Positions 21,689 to 31,001 are shown, counted from the stretch's first letter. The stretch: 64,000 nt of DNA from Pseudomonas sp. MMS21 TM103 (GCF_022132145.1 NZ_JAJISP010000001.1:620001-684000), one strand, 5' to 3'. Numbers and translations: made by a program. The notes: a model not told the origin generated them from the sequence alone.

Positions 21689-22861
21689 ATGTCCCAGGCT
21701 CTGAGCACTGACATTCTGATCGTCGGCGGTGGTATCGCCGGCCTCTGGCTGAATGCGCGCCTGCGCCGCCAGGGCTTTGCCACCCTGCTGGTGGAAAACG
21801 CCACCCTGGGCGGCGGGCAGAGCGTCAAATCGCAAGGCATCATCCACGGCGGCGCCAAGTATGCCCTGCACGGCGCCCTCACCGGCGCCTCCGAAGCCAT
21901 CGCCGACATGCCGCGTCGCTGGCGCGAAGCGCTGGCTGGTAGCGGCGAGCTGGACCTGAGCGGCGTGCGCCTGCTGTCCGATGCCCATTACCTGTGGTCG
22001 CCCGGCAGTCTGGCCGGCAATATCACCAGCTTCTTCGCCAGCAAGGCGGTGCGTGGCCGCGTCGACCAGGTCAAGGGCGAGCAACTACCGCCCGCCCTGC
22101 AACATCCGAAATTCAAGGGCAAGGTCTACCGCCTGGCCGAACTGGTGCTCGACGTGCCCAGCCTGATCGCGCGCCTGACCGAACTGGCCGCGGACGGTCT
22201 ACTGGCCGCCGAGTCCATCGCGCCACTGCACGAGCAGGGTCAGCTGGTCGGCCTGGTCGTCGACGGTCGTGAAATCCGCGCGCAGCGCATCGTGCTTAGC
22301 GCCGGCCGCGGCAACGCCGAGCTGCTCGCCGCCCTGGGCCTCGCTCAGCCGGTGCAGCAACTGCGGCCGCTGCATATGGTGCTGGTCAAGGGGCCGACCC
22401 TGAAACCGCTGTATGCCCACTGCCTCGGCGGCGGACCGAAGCCGCGGGTCACCGTCACCACTCATCCGGCAGCCGATGGCGAATGGGTCTGGTACCTTGG
22501 CGGCGACATTGCCGAAGCGGAAGGCGTGACCCGTGACGCGGCCGCGCAGATCCGCGCCGCGCAGCAGGAAATCGGCGCCCTGCTGCCCTGGGTCGATCTC
22601 TCCAGCGCGCGCTGGGCAACGCTGCGCGTCGACCGCGCCGAGCCGGCGCAGGCCGGCCTGGTGCGCCCGGACAACGCCTTTCTGGCAGAGCAAGGGCCGC
22701 TCCTGGTCGGCTGGCCGACTAAACTGGCATTAGCCCCGGACTTCGCTGACCGCGTACTGGCGGCTCTCGACCGTGACGGCATCCAGCCCGCCACCCATGC
22801 GCCGCTCCCGGCCCTGCCGCGGCCGGCCGTAGCGCGCCCAGCCTGGGAGGAATTGTTCTAA
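21689..22861 (+). CDS. FAD-dependent oxidoreductase (DAO-like)
   Basis: The 390-residue product opens with the dinucleotide-binding motif ILIVGGGIAGLWLNARL and a following acidic VEN segment, the layout of DAO-type flavoproteins. A second conserved site, IVLSAGRGNAELL, is the usual FAD-contacting turn. The substrate is not evident. TAA overlaps the ATG of the next gene in a TAATG junction, so it is translated together with an aldo/keto reductase. The pair is a likely two-step redox module whose chemistry is unknown. The start at 21689 follows a short leader with a weak ribosome site. Confidence 0.85.
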   Translation: MSQALSTDILIVGGGIAGLWLNARLRRQGFATLLVENATLGGGQSVKSQGIIHGGAKYALHGALTGASEAIADMPRRWREALAGSGELDLSGVRLLSDAHYLWSPGSLAGNITSFFASKAVRGRVDQVKGEQLPPALQHPKFKGKVYRLAELVLDVPSLIARLTELAADGLLAAESIAPLHEQGQLVGLVVDGREIRAQRIVLSAGRGNAELLAALGLAQPVQQLRPLHMVLVKGPTLKPLYAHCLGGGPKPRVTVTTHPAADGEWVWYLGGDIAEAEGVTRDAAAQIRAAQQEIGALLPWVDLSSARWATLRVDRAEPAQAGLVRPDNAFLAEQGPLLVGWPTKLALAPDFADRVLAALDRDGIQPATHAPLPALPRPAVARPAWEELF

Positions 22862-23679
22862 TGCACGCCTTGCATACCCTGCACAACCTCCACCGCCCGC
22901 TCGGTTCGACCGAGCTGCTGGTCTCGCCATTGGGCCTCGGCACAGTGAAGATTGGCCGCGACCAGGGCGTGAAGTACCCCAACGGCTTCACCATTCCGGA
23001 CGACGCGACGGTACTTGAGCTGCTCGCCCAGGCCCATGACCTGGGGATCAACCTGATCGACACCGCCCCGGCCTACGGCAACAGCGAAAGTCGCCTCGGC
23101 CCGCTGCTGCGCGGCCAGCGCCAACAGTGGGTCATCGTCAGCAAGGTCGGCGAAGAATTCGTCAACGGCCATTCCAGTTTCGACTTCTCCCCGGCCCATA
23201 CGCGCTTCTCGGTGGAGCGCAGCCTCAAGCGCCTGGAAACCGACTTCATCGATCTGCTGCTGGTGCACTCCGACGGTAATGATCTCGCCATCCTGCATGA
23301 CAGCGGGGTCTACGAGACCCTCGCCGAGCTCAAGCGCGAAGGCAAGATTCGCGGCTTCGGCCTGTCCGGCAAAACCGTCGAGGGCGGTCTGCTGGCACTC
23401 GAGCAAGGCGACTGTGCGATGGTCACCTACAACCTCAATGAACAGGGCGAACTGCCGGTACTGGACTACGCTGAGCAACACGGCAAAGGCATTCTGATCA
23501 AGAAAGCCCTGGCCAGCGGGCATGCCTGCCTGGCCCCGGGGGAAGATCCGGTACGGGCCAGCTTCGAGCTGATTTTCGCCCACCCGGCGGTGAGCTGCGC
23601 GATCGTCGGCACCATCAATGCGCAACACCTGACCCATAATGTCGCGACTGCGGCGGCGGTCATTCAGGATATCGCTTGA
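22861..23679 (+). CDS. Aldo/keto reductase
   Basis: A 272-residue TIM-barrel oxidoreductase. The catalytic elements of the family are visible: NLIDTAPAYGNSE (Asp and Tyr), IVSKVGEE (Lys) and LLVHSDG (His), plus AIVGTINAQHLTHN near the NADPH-binding end. It begins on the stop codon of the FAD oxidoreductase (one-base overlap), which implies a joint role. The AKR fold reduces aldehydes and ketones with NADPH; the substrate here cannot be read. The Ala/Leu-rich N-terminus MHALHTLHNLHRPLGST is slightly longer than usual. Confidence 0.88.
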   Translation: MHALHTLHNLHRPLGSTELLVSPLGLGTVKIGRDQGVKYPNGFTIPDDATVLELLAQAHDLGINLIDTAPAYGNSESRLGPLLRGQRQQWVIVSKVGEEFVNGHSSFDFSPAHTRFSVERSLKRLETDFIDLLLVHSDGNDLAILHDSGVYETLAELKREGKIRGFGLSGKTVEGGLLALEQGDCAMVTYNLNEQGELPVLDYAEQHGKGILIKKALASGHACLAPGEDPVRASFELIFAHPAVSCAIVGTINAQHLTHNVATAAAVIQDIA

Positions 23680-23835
23680 CGCCCATGACGCACTGCGCGT
23701 AAGTGCAGGAGCGGCCGGGCGGCGCTCCGCTTGAACCGCAAAAAACCACCCCTGCGACCACGCCCTGCAGCTCGATCGAGGCCTCGCCCTATCGGCCTGA
23801 TGAGCTTGCCCGCCCCGAATTCCAGAGGAGTCGAG

Positions 23836-24783
23836 ATGTCGCGCACGCTTAGCCGCCAAGACCCTGGCGCCTTCAAGACCCTGCCCTTGTTCGTCGAGGC
23901 CAGCGCGGACGGCCTCGCCTACCGCAGCCTGGGCCGCCCCCTGAACTTCAGCGAGATGCTTGAACGACGCCGCGCGATCGAGGTGGGCGACAGCCAGCGT
24001 TTCGCCGTTGAGCTGGCCAACCTGGGCGTTTCGGTACGCCTGACCCTGAGCTGGCAAGGCCGGGACTATTGGATACTGGTGCGCCAACGGCGTCTGGATC
24101 GGGGCGACGTGGTACTCAAGCTGATCTCCGGCTACGTGCCCGCCCACGAACTCAATCTGCCGCTGCTCACTGCCATTCAAGAGGTCGCCGAAGAGTGCCT
24201 ACTGGAAACCCCGGAAGGCTGGCTGAGTGGCCGCTTCGGCGAAACCTGGCTGCCCTCGCCCTATCAGGGTGCCTTGCGCTACCGCGAGACCCTGCACTTT
24301 CAACTCAGCCCACTGTCCGGCGCGGCACGCCCGGTGCAATGCGCCAACCTGACCCTGCTGGAACGGCCGCGCGCCTACGTGCACCTGCCCACGGCTTCGT
24401 TGCAACTGGTCTATGACCTACGCCTGGAGCTGCCCAAGGAGGCCAGGCAGCTCAGCCTGTTCCACGTCGACGAACGCCTGGAGGACGGCAAGCTGGTCGC
24501 CCGCCTCGACCGCACGCGGCCGGACCTGTACCTGATACCGCTGCAACAAGGCCGGCCGACCGCCGAACTGCTGACGCTCAGAAAAGGCGTGTTGAAAGCC
24601 GCCAGCACCCGTGGCCTGTGGCTGGCCGAGAGCTTCGCGCCGCAGGATGGCTGGCTGGTACGTGACGAACGCATACGCTGGAGGGACTGGCTGAGCCAGC
24701 AAAGCCTCAGCGCCGCACCGGCAAAGCCACGAGCGCCGAAGGCGGCAGCGCCAGCCAAGCTGAATGCCGCCCAGCTGGGCTGA
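23836..24783 (+). CDS. Conserved Pseudomonas protein with degenerate Nudix-like motif
   Basis: A 315-residue soluble protein. I chose the ATG at 23836 (MSRTLSRQDPGAFKTLPLFV), preceded by GAGGAG five bases upstream; open frame to 23731 has no site. Orthologues, which I recall as being labelled 'metal ABC transporter ATPase', show no Walker motifs, and there are none here. Residues about 100-130 read SGYVPAHELNLP...AIQEVAEECLLE, which resembles a Nudix box (Gly, five residues, Glu, then QEVAEE) with a two-residue insertion, Gln for Arg and Leu for Gly. The C-terminus is Ala/Lys/Pro-rich. It converges with hldE. Function unknown; it may be an inactive or altered Nudix-fold protein. Confidence 0.82.
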   Translation: MSRTLSRQDPGAFKTLPLFVEASADGLAYRSLGRPLNFSEMLERRRAIEVGDSQRFAVELANLGVSVRLTLSWQGRDYWILVRQRRLDRGDVVLKLISGYVPAHELNLPLLTAIQEVAEECLLETPEGWLSGRFGETWLPSPYQGALRYRETLHFQLSPLSGAARPVQCANLTLLERPRAYVHLPTASLQLVYDLRLELPKEARQLSLFHVDERLEDGKLVARLDRTRPDLYLIPLQQGRPTAELLTLRKGVLKAASTRGLWLAESFAPQDGWLVRDERIRWRDWLSQQSLSAAPAKPRAPKAAAPAKLNAAQLG

Positions 24784-24804
24784 GCGGCAGACACTCGCCC
24801 GGAT

Positions 24805-26226
24805 TCAGGTGCTGCGGATTTTCTCGACGATGGCGGTGGTCGAGCTGTTTTCCACCAGTCCCAGCACGCGGACTTCGCCACCGTAGGCGCTGACGATGTC
24901 GGCACCGACCACCTGATCGATGCCGTAGTCGCCGCCCTTGACCAGCACGTCCGGCTTGACCTCGCGCAGCAGGTTCTCCGGGGTGTCTTCGCTGAAACTC
25001 ACCACCCAATCCACCGCGCCGAGGCCGGCGAGCACGGCCATGCGCCGATCCACCGAGTTGATCGGTCGACCGGGGCCTTTCAGACGACTGACCGAGGCGT
25101 CGTCGTTGACTGCCAGCACCAGGCGGTCACCCTGGCCGCGGGCCTGCTCCAGGTAAGCCACATGGCCGGCGTGCAGAATGTCGAAACAACCGTTGGTGAA
25201 GACGATCTTCTCGCCATGGGCGCGGGCGTCCTCGATGGCCAGCAACAGCTGATCCGAACTCAGCACGCCGCGCTCGGAACCGGCCTCGCGCTGGATCGCC
25301 CGGCGCAGCTCCGGCGCACTGATGGCAGCGGTACCCAGCTTGCCGACCACGATGCCGGCGGCCAGGTTGGCCAACGCCACGGCCTGGGGCAATTCCTCGC
25401 CAGCAGCCAGGGACGCCGCCAGGGTCGAGATCACCGTATCGCCGGCGCCGGTGACATCGAAGACTTCACGGGCGCGGGCCGGCAAGTGCAGCGCCGCATG
25501 CTCGGGACGCAGCAGGGTCATGCCGTGCTCGCCACGGGTAATCAGCAGCGCGCCCAGCTCCAGTTCGTGCATCATTCGGGCGCCCTTGGCCACCAGTTCG
25601 GCCTCATCGACGCAATGACCGACGATGGTCTCGAACTCGTTGAGGTTTGGCGTGATCAGGCTAGCGCCACGATAAATCGAGAAATCCTTGCCCTTGGGGT
25701 CGGCCAGCACCGCAACGCCCTTGGCCCGCGCCGCCTGGATCAGCACCTGATGATTCTTCAGCGCGCCTTTACCGTAGTCGGACAGCACCAGCACCCTGAC
25801 CCCGGCGAGCAATGCCCCGACCTCGACCGCCAATGCCGCGGCATCGGTATTGAAGGGCTGTTCGAAGTCCATGCGCAGCAGTTGCTGATGCCGGCTCATG
25901 ACCCGCAACTTGACGATGGTTGGCTGGCTGGCGATGCGCTGAAAGCGGGTTGTCACCCCCACGGCGGCCAGGCTGGCGCCCAGACTGTCGGCGGCTTCGT
26001 CGCTGCCGGTCACGCCCACCAACAGCGCCGGTGCACCGAGGGCGGCAATGTTCAACGCCACGTTGGCGGCGCCACCCGGACGATCTTCGATCTGCTCGAC
26101 CTTGACCACCGGCACCGGCGCCTCCGGCGAAATCCGCGAGGTGCCGCCATGCCAGTAGCGGTCGAGCATGACATCACCGACCACCAATACGGCGGCCTGG
26201 TCAAAACGGGGCATGGACAACTTCAT
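24805..26226 (-). CDS. hldE: Bifunctional D-glycero-D-manno-heptose-7-phosphate kinase / 1-phosphate adenylyltransferase
   Basis: The 473-residue protein joins two enzymes. The N-terminal ribokinase-like domain (about 1-320; [15 protein letters not shown] and [15 protein letters not shown] with the catalytic Asp) phosphorylates heptose-7-phosphate. The C-terminal nucleotidyltransferase (about 345-473; [20 protein letters not shown] with the HxGH motif) makes the ADP-heptose precursor. ADP-heptose supplies the heptoses added by WaaC and WaaF in this window, and is itself an innate immune signal. It is followed on the same strand upstream by msbA with a 39-bp gap. Full length and intact. Confidence 0.97.
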   Translation of the reverse strand: MKLSMPRFDQAAVLVVGDVMLDRYWHGGTSRISPEAPVPVVKVEQIEDRPGGAANVALNIAALGAPALLVGVTGSDEAADSLGASLAAVGVTTRFQRIASQPTIVKLRVMSRHQQLLRMDFEQPFNTDAAALAVEVGALLAGVRVLVLSDYGKGALKNHQVLIQAARAKGVAVLADPKGKDFSIYRGASLITPNLNEFETIVGHCVDEAELVAKGARMMHELELGALLITRGEHGMTLLRPEHAALHLPARAREVFDVTGAGDTVISTLAASLAAGEELPQAVALANLAAGIVVGKLGTAAISAPELRRAIQREAGSERGVLSSDQLLLAIEDARAHGEKIVFTNGCFDILHAGHVAYLEQARGQGDRLVLAVNDDASVSRLKGPGRPINSVDRRMAVLAGLGAVDWVVSFSEDTPENLLREVKPDVLVKGGDYGIDQVVGADIVSAYGGEVRVLGLVENSSTTAIVEKIRST

Positions 26227-26265
26227 GTGAACTCCGATGGCCTCAAGTGGCGGGCGCGTAGTTTA

Positions 26266-28044
26266 TCAGGCGATATCCAATGGCGCGCTTTCATCCAGCC
26301 CCAGCGCATGCAAGCGCGCATAGAAACCATTCTGCTCGAGCAGACTGGTATGGGTACCACGCTCGACGATCCGCCCCTGGTCCATCACCAGAATCAGATC
26401 GGCTTTCTCGATGGTCGACAGGCGGTGGGCGATGACCAGCGTGGTACGCCCCTTCATCACCCGGTCCAGGGCCGCCTGAATATGCCGTTCGGATTCGGTA
26501 TCCAGGGCCGACGTCGCCTCATCCAGCACCAGAATCGGCGCGTCCTTGAGCAGTGCCCGGGCAATTGCCAGACGCTGACGCTGACCGCCGGAAAGCAGCA
26601 CGCCATTCTCACCGACCTCGGTATCCAGCCCCTGCGCCAGCTTGTCGATGAATTCCTTGGCATAGGCCGCCTCGACCGCCTGCTCGATCGCCTCACGCGG
26701 CGCGTCGACCAAGTCGCCGTATGCAATGTTATTGGCCACACTGTCGTTGAACAGGGTCACCTGCTGCGTCACCAGGGCGATATGCCGGCGCAAATTGCGC
26801 AGCTTGTAGTCTTCAACATCCACACCGTCGAGCAGAATCTGTCCGGTCTCATGGTGATAGAAACGCGGAATCAGGCTGGCCAGGGTCGACTTGCCGCTGC
26901 CGGAGCGACCGACCAGCGCGATCATCTGCCCGGGCTCGGCGCTGAAGGAAATATCGCTGAGCACCGGCTTCTCGGCGCCAGGGTACTGGAAATTCAGATT
27001 GCGTACTTCCAGTCGACCACTGACCCGTTCAAGCTCGACAGTGCCGTGGTCGACCTCCGGCGCTTCGTCGAGCTGTTCGAAGATACTGTCGGCGGCAGCC
27101 AGGCCTTTCTGGATAGTCGCGCTGACCTCGGAAAGCTGGCGAATCGGCTTGGGCAGCAAGCCGGCAGCGGTAATGTAGGCAACCAACTCGCCGACCGACG
27201 CGTCGCCGCGCATGTAAAGCACCAGATACATCAGCACTGCCATGGCGCTGAAAATCACCAACTGCAGCATCGGGGTATAGACCGCCTGAGTGCGCGTCAT
27301 CTTCAGCGACTTGTTCATATTGTCGGCGCTGGAGTGATGAAAGCGCTGCTGCTCATAGGCTTCACCGCCGAAACTGCGCACCACCCGATAGCCCTGAATG
27401 GTTTCGGAGGCGACATGGGTGACATCCCCCATCGCCTCTTGGATCTTCTTGCTTTGCTTGCGAAACTTCTTGCTTGCCGACCCCACCATCAGACCGATCA
27501 CCGGCAGTATGCTGAGCAGCACCAGGGTCAACTTCCAGTTCATGTACAGCAGATAACCGAACAGAAATACGACCGTCAGCCCCTCGCGGATCACCACTTT
27601 GATCGCATCGGTCGCAGCGCCGGTGACCATGGTCACGTTATAGGTAATGCGCGAGATCAGATGGCCGGAGTTGTGGCTGTCGAAATAGCGATTGGGCAAG
27701 GTCAGCAGATTGTCGAACAAGGCGCAGCGCAGATCGTGCACCACGCCGCGGGCCACCTTGGCCAGGTAATAGTTGCCCAGAAATGAACCTATGCCCTGAT
27801 AGAGAGCAATGAGTACAATCAGCAGCGGCACGCCAAAGATCATCGGCACCCCGAGCAAGGTAGCGTGCTCAGGGTTCTGCAAACCGTCCAGAAACAGCTT
27901 GAGCATATGCGCCAGCATCGGCTGACTTGAGGCAAATAGCAGAAAACCGATGATGCTAACGGCGAAAGCGCCCCAATAGGGGACGACATACTTCAGCAAT
28001 CGCAGGTAGACCTTCAAACTGGATTGCTGTGCGGAGTTGGCCAT
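26266..28044 (-). CDS. msbA: Lipid A-core flippase (ABC transporter)
   Basis: The 592-residue half-transporter has six N-terminal membrane segments (about 20-310) and a C-terminal nucleotide-binding domain with Walker A GRSGSGKSTL, signature LSGGQRQR, Walker B ILVLDEATSALD and a switch His in VIAHRLST. MsbA flips completed lipid A-core across the cytoplasmic membrane. I chose the ATG at 28044 (MANSAQQSSLKVYLRLLKYV), with GAGG eight bases upstream; the frame is open to 28266 but that part crosses the divergent kinase gene. It lies upstream of hldE on the same strand. Confidence 0.96.
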   Translation of the reverse strand: MANSAQQSSLKVYLRLLKYVVPYWGAFAVSIIGFLLFASSQPMLAHMLKLFLDGLQNPEHATLLGVPMIFGVPLLIVLIALYQGIGSFLGNYYLAKVARGVVHDLRCALFDNLLTLPNRYFDSHNSGHLISRITYNVTMVTGAATDAIKVVIREGLTVVFLFGYLLYMNWKLTLVLLSILPVIGLMVGSASKKFRKQSKKIQEAMGDVTHVASETIQGYRVVRSFGGEAYEQQRFHHSSADNMNKSLKMTRTQAVYTPMLQLVIFSAMAVLMYLVLYMRGDASVGELVAYITAAGLLPKPIRQLSEVSATIQKGLAAADSIFEQLDEAPEVDHGTVELERVSGRLEVRNLNFQYPGAEKPVLSDISFSAEPGQMIALVGRSGSGKSTLASLIPRFYHHETGQILLDGVDVEDYKLRNLRRHIALVTQQVTLFNDSVANNIAYGDLVDAPREAIEQAVEAAYAKEFIDKLAQGLDTEVGENGVLLSGGQRQRLAIARALLKDAPILVLDEATSALDTESERHIQAALDRVMKGRTTLVIAHRLSTIEKADLILVMDQGRIVERGTHTSLLEQNGFYARLHALGLDESAPLDIA

Positions 28045-28079
28045 TAGGCGAGCCTCGTACGACTGGCTAGAGAGACAAG

Positions 28080-28682
28080 ATGCGGATTGTAACAGCGCAG
28101 GAACTGGAAAGCTGGCTGACCAGCGGCAAGGTACTGGAAAAGGATGCGCGCGGCCCCAAGGTGCTCGCGCTGCCCGATGGACACTTTCTGAAAATCTTTC
28201 ACACCCGTCGCCATCCCCTACTGGCTCGCCTGCGGCCGGCGGCCAAGCATTTTGCTCGCAATGCACATCTATTGAATGCCTTGGGCATAGCGACGCCGAC
28301 CGTTACCGAGACATTCTGGCTTGACCCAAAGTCGGGCCTGAGTGGCTGCCTGTACAGGCCCTTACCCGGTACTTCGCTGGAGAGTCTGTACACCGCTTCG
28401 CCTGAAGCCTTCAACGACTTACTCCCACGCCTCGCTATTTTTATAAGGACCCTGCACAGGAAAAAGATTTACTTCCGCTCCCTGCATCTCGGAAATATCC
28501 TGCTTCTGCCTGACGACAGCTTTGGACTGATAGACTTCCTCGACTTGAAGCGCAATGTTTTGCCGCTCAGTGCATGGCATACAAAACGCAACCTGAAACA
28601 CCTCGAAAGCTATCTTAACAGGAAGAACCTCACTAACTTCCCGCTCAAAAAGCTCCTCAAGCTTTACAAAATATACAGTTAA
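28080..28682 (+). CDS. LPS-kinase-like protein ('toluene tolerance protein')
   Basis: The 200-residue product belongs to the Kdo/WaaP kinase-like fold: a glycine-poor N-lobe with the lysine of HFLKIFHTRRHPLLARLRP, and a C-lobe with the catalytic-loop relative FRSLHLGNILLLPDDSFGLIDFLD, where His-Leu-Gly-Asn replaces the usual Arg-Asp and IDF stands for DFG. Similar Pseudomonas genes next to msbA are called toluene tolerance proteins. It is divergent from msbA with a 35-bp gap and its 3' half is more AT-rich than its surroundings. The tail is Lys-rich. It may modify LPS, but activity is inferred only. Confidence 0.85.
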   Translation: MRIVTAQELESWLTSGKVLEKDARGPKVLALPDGHFLKIFHTRRHPLLARLRPAAKHFARNAHLLNALGIATPTVTETFWLDPKSGLSGCLYRPLPGTSLESLYTASPEAFNDLLPRLAIFIRTLHRKKIYFRSLHLGNILLLPDDSFGLIDFLDLKRNVLPLSAWHTKRNLKHLESYLNRKNLTNFPLKKLLKLYKIYS

Positions 28683-28916
28683 CGCCACAAGCCCCCAGCA
28701 GGATCACCGAACGCACACAACACCACGAGCGCCTGAACACTATAAAAACATCATGTTGAAATTATCACTTCTAGAGGACTACAACGGCATCAGATTGCCA
28801 GCCTTCGCCAAAATCACGTCACCGCACCTGACCAGTTGAAAAACAGCCGGAACAGTGGCAAGTGCAAGCAAGAAACACTCAAAACGCACCTTAAACGAGC
28901 AAATTACCGAGCGTAA
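28683..28916. other. AT-rich spacer between kinase-like gene and acetyltransferase
   Basis: About 230 bp between convergent genes, with visibly lower GC than the flanking conserved genes. No ORF, strong hairpin or terminator T run is obvious. It marks the left edge of the accessory surface-polysaccharide block. Confidence 0.5.
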
Positions 28917-29627
28917 CTATGCGCTAATGTAGCGGCATTGCGCACGACTAACCTCGACACAGGCATAGTTACAGCCCTGAATCTCCAACCCATTAAGCGA
29001 TTCGAGAAACCTCTCAGGGTCATCCATCGAAAGCGAAATTAGTATATCGTAATGAATATCCCACCATTGCGACGCGAGCAACTTGACAATCATTTCCTCA
29101 CTAAACCGATACTTAATAATTTGCGCAGGATTGCCACCAACAATCGCGTAAGGCGGAATATCCTTTACAACAACAGCACCTGCAGCCACTACCGCTCCTG
29201 TTCCGATTTTTACCCCTGACATAATGAGAGCATCGCGCCCCACCCACACATCATGACCTATTGACACACAGGTCGATGCCGCCCGATGCGTCACGCACCC
29301 ACTAAACTGAGCCATGGGATGGGTAGTCACCCAGTGAATGGGGTGCAAGTCTCGCGCCAACCCAACTGTTACGTTTATCCCAATAGAGCAGTAACGACCA
29401 ATCGAGTCGACCTGAGCCAGCACACCGCCACTCCTGACATACGTACTATGCCCAATGATTAACTTTTTCGCCTGTATTTCAACATCCGAGATAGACACTC
29501 CAGGTTCCAAGCTAACCAATACTTCTCTAGGCAGCGCACTAAGGGCCACACTGAATTTGCAGCCACGCCGCCTGACCCAACGCTTCCAATATGAGTCTTT
29601 TAGAACTTTCATCAGCCTGCCTGGCAT
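28917..29627 (-). CDS. Left-handed beta-helix O-acetyltransferase (CatB-like)
   Basis: A 236-residue protein. The hexapeptide-repeat acyltransferase fold is clear in SIGHDVWVGRDALIMSGVKIGTGAVVAAGAVVVKDIPPY...VGGNPAQIIKYRF (about residues 140-195), and HPIHWVTTHPMAQF earlier holds the catalytic-type His. These trimeric enzymes use acetyl-CoA. In an LPS cluster it probably acetylates a core or surface sugar; antibiotic acetylation is a less likely alternative. I chose the ATG at 29627 (MPGRLMKVLKDSYW), with GGAGG four bases upstream; another ATG lies at 29612. The gene is AT-richer than its neighbours, a sign of horizontal acquisition. Confidence 0.82.
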   Translation of the reverse strand: MPGRLMKVLKDSYWKRWVRRRGCKFSVALSALPREVLVSLEPGVSISDVEIQAKKLIIGHSTYVRSGGVLAQVDSIGRYCSIGINVTVGLARDLHPIHWVTTHPMAQFSGCVTHRAASTCVSIGHDVWVGRDALIMSGVKIGTGAVVAAGAVVVKDIPPYAIVGGNPAQIIKYRFSEEMIVKLLASQWWDIHYDILISLSMDDPERFLESLNGLEIQGCNYACVEVSRAQCRYISA

Positions 29628-29837
29628 AAGCCCTCCAGTTCTCCACAACAACGCCAAGGAACACTCATAACCTTTAACTACAGACTTGACTTCGAGACAC
29701 CACCATCCTAAATAAATGCTGCGCCTATCAGGGACTGCCCACGTCACTTAATAGCCTTGCATCACGCGCCTATTGCAAACTCACAGACTGATGAGCTACT
29801 CCTCCCCAGCCCCACAGCGGCACATACTCTGATTACG

Positions 29838-30570
29838 CTAACCAGTGAACCTGCGCACCAATATAGCCAACCGAAAAGCACAGAGATAAAGTAACGCGGA
29901 TAATTGCTCCGGCAACTTACGCAGTCTGTACCATGCATTGCTTAGTTTGTTTTTCTTCTCGCGCACTCGCCAACTACCTGCATACAAGTGCCTGGCTATC
30001 GGCTGCACTCCGGACAACGACTGACTCCGTGCATCGGCAAACACCCCAATCGCCAGCGCCCTCTCCAGCCCACGCTGCTCGCTGCCCCCCCTCACCGCTA
30101 AAACCACACGCCAAGAGCAAGCGGCTTACCTCATTGACATTGACCAATGCAGACAAACGCGAGCGATCAAACACGGCTTCATCATAGTAGGACAGCATGC
30201 TGCGCGGCAGCCAATGTCCGGCCTGCACACCAATCACCGAGGTGGAAAATCGCTGGAAATCCTCCAAACCTATAAACAACTCGAGCCCCAGAAGGGCATC
30301 GAACCGGCCACAGACTTCCACGTCCACATCCATATAGATACCACCCTGCTGCAAGGCCAGCATGCGCACATAATCGGACACAAAAGCGTAGCGCCCGGCC
30401 TGATAAGCCGCCGCAGTGAACGGATGACTGGATGGGTCGAAGCTATGCTCATCCCAACGCACGATCTCATAGTCCGGCAAGAAATAGGACCATGAAGCCA
30501 GGCAACGACGTGCCTGTAAGGGCAAAGGCTTACCACCGAACCAGCAGTAATGGATTTGCCGCGGAATCAT
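29838..30570 (-). pseudogene. DXD glycosyltransferase interrupted at a G7 tract (frameshift or phase-off)
   Basis: Translation from the ATG at 30570 reads a sugar-binding DXD glycosyltransferase (MIPRQIHYCWFGGKPLP; YAFVSDYVRMLALQQGGIYM followed by D81-V-D83) but after residue 160 enters unrelated sequence and stops at 29974 (198 residues). In the next frame, 29838-30107 encodes FADARSQSLSGVQPIARHLYAGSWR, which is the expected family C-terminus (compare IHHxAGSW). Removing one base from the seven-C run at 30085-30091 (G7 on the coding strand) joins the frames into a normal 243-residue enzyme. The gene overlaps the upstream small ORF in ATGA. This may be a real mutation, a phase-variable locus, or a sequencing error. 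Confidence 0.8.
30085..30091. repeat. Homopolymeric C7/G7 tract at the frameshift
   Basis: Seven consecutive C on the plus strand (G7 in the coding direction), codons GAG GGG GGG CAG in the broken frame. With six bases the reading frame continues into the intact C-terminus. Short G runs in glycosyltransferase genes are classic slipped-strand switches. Confidence 0.85.
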
Positions 30571-30902
30571 GGGAGGTTTCCTTTATAAATAACACAGACT
30601 TGCGAGCCACCATTAAACAACCGCTGCCCGCTAGCCCCGAGCGCCTGCCTCAGTTGATTAATTCGACCACCGGGACTTCGCATCCGCGAATAAATAATTT
30701 CCCCACATGCCAACTGACAAGGTTTTCGGGAAATAACTTGCTGACCTGCAATCAGCTTCCGCATGGCCTGCGAGAACGGCCAGCTTGAAAGCAACTGCGG
30801 CTGAGCTCGCCACTTGCGCTTACCAAGTCCTGAAGGCCATAACCAGGCATGGAGTTCGTCACCGTCATTATTGCTTCCAGCTGGATATGTTTTTTTGATC
30901 AT
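30567..30902 (-). CDS. Small hypothetical protein in the LPS accessory block
   Basis: A 111-residue ORF starting MIKKTYPAGSNNDGDELHAW. It has GGGAG seven bases upstream and its TGA overlaps the glycosyltransferase start in an ATGA junction, which supports real translation. The frame is open above the ATG (to 30965), but no better start appears. The sequence is basic with several Arg and Gln residues and has no signal peptide, membrane helix or motif that I recognise. The second to fifth codons contain a run of seven A. It may be a remnant of a larger gene, or a genuine small partner of the glycosyltransferase. Confidence 0.5.
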   Translation of the reverse strand: MIKKTYPAGSNNDGDELHAWLWPSGLGKRKWRAQPQLLSSWPFSQAMRKLIAGQQVISRKPCQLACGEIIYSRMRSPGGRINQLRQALGASGQRLFNGGSQVCVIYKGNLP

Positions 30903-31001
30903 GTTCTGCTCCCCTCTTGCAACAGCCGGCCGGATCATGAGAGTGCGCTGCCTCGAATGCGCCAACCCGGCAGCTATAAACGGCGTAATCGCCAGCAGTG
31001 A

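Noticed and set aside
25162..27786. 874-residue plus-strand open frame opposite hldE and msbA
   Set aside because: It lies entirely antisense to two well-supported genes, has no family motif, and arises from the codon bias of high-GC genes. The real genes have matching lengths and catalytic motifs.
29838..30107. 89-residue ORF as an independent gene
   Set aside because: It starts at an internal GTG and its sequence is the continuation of the glycosyltransferase in another frame, so it is described with that gene.
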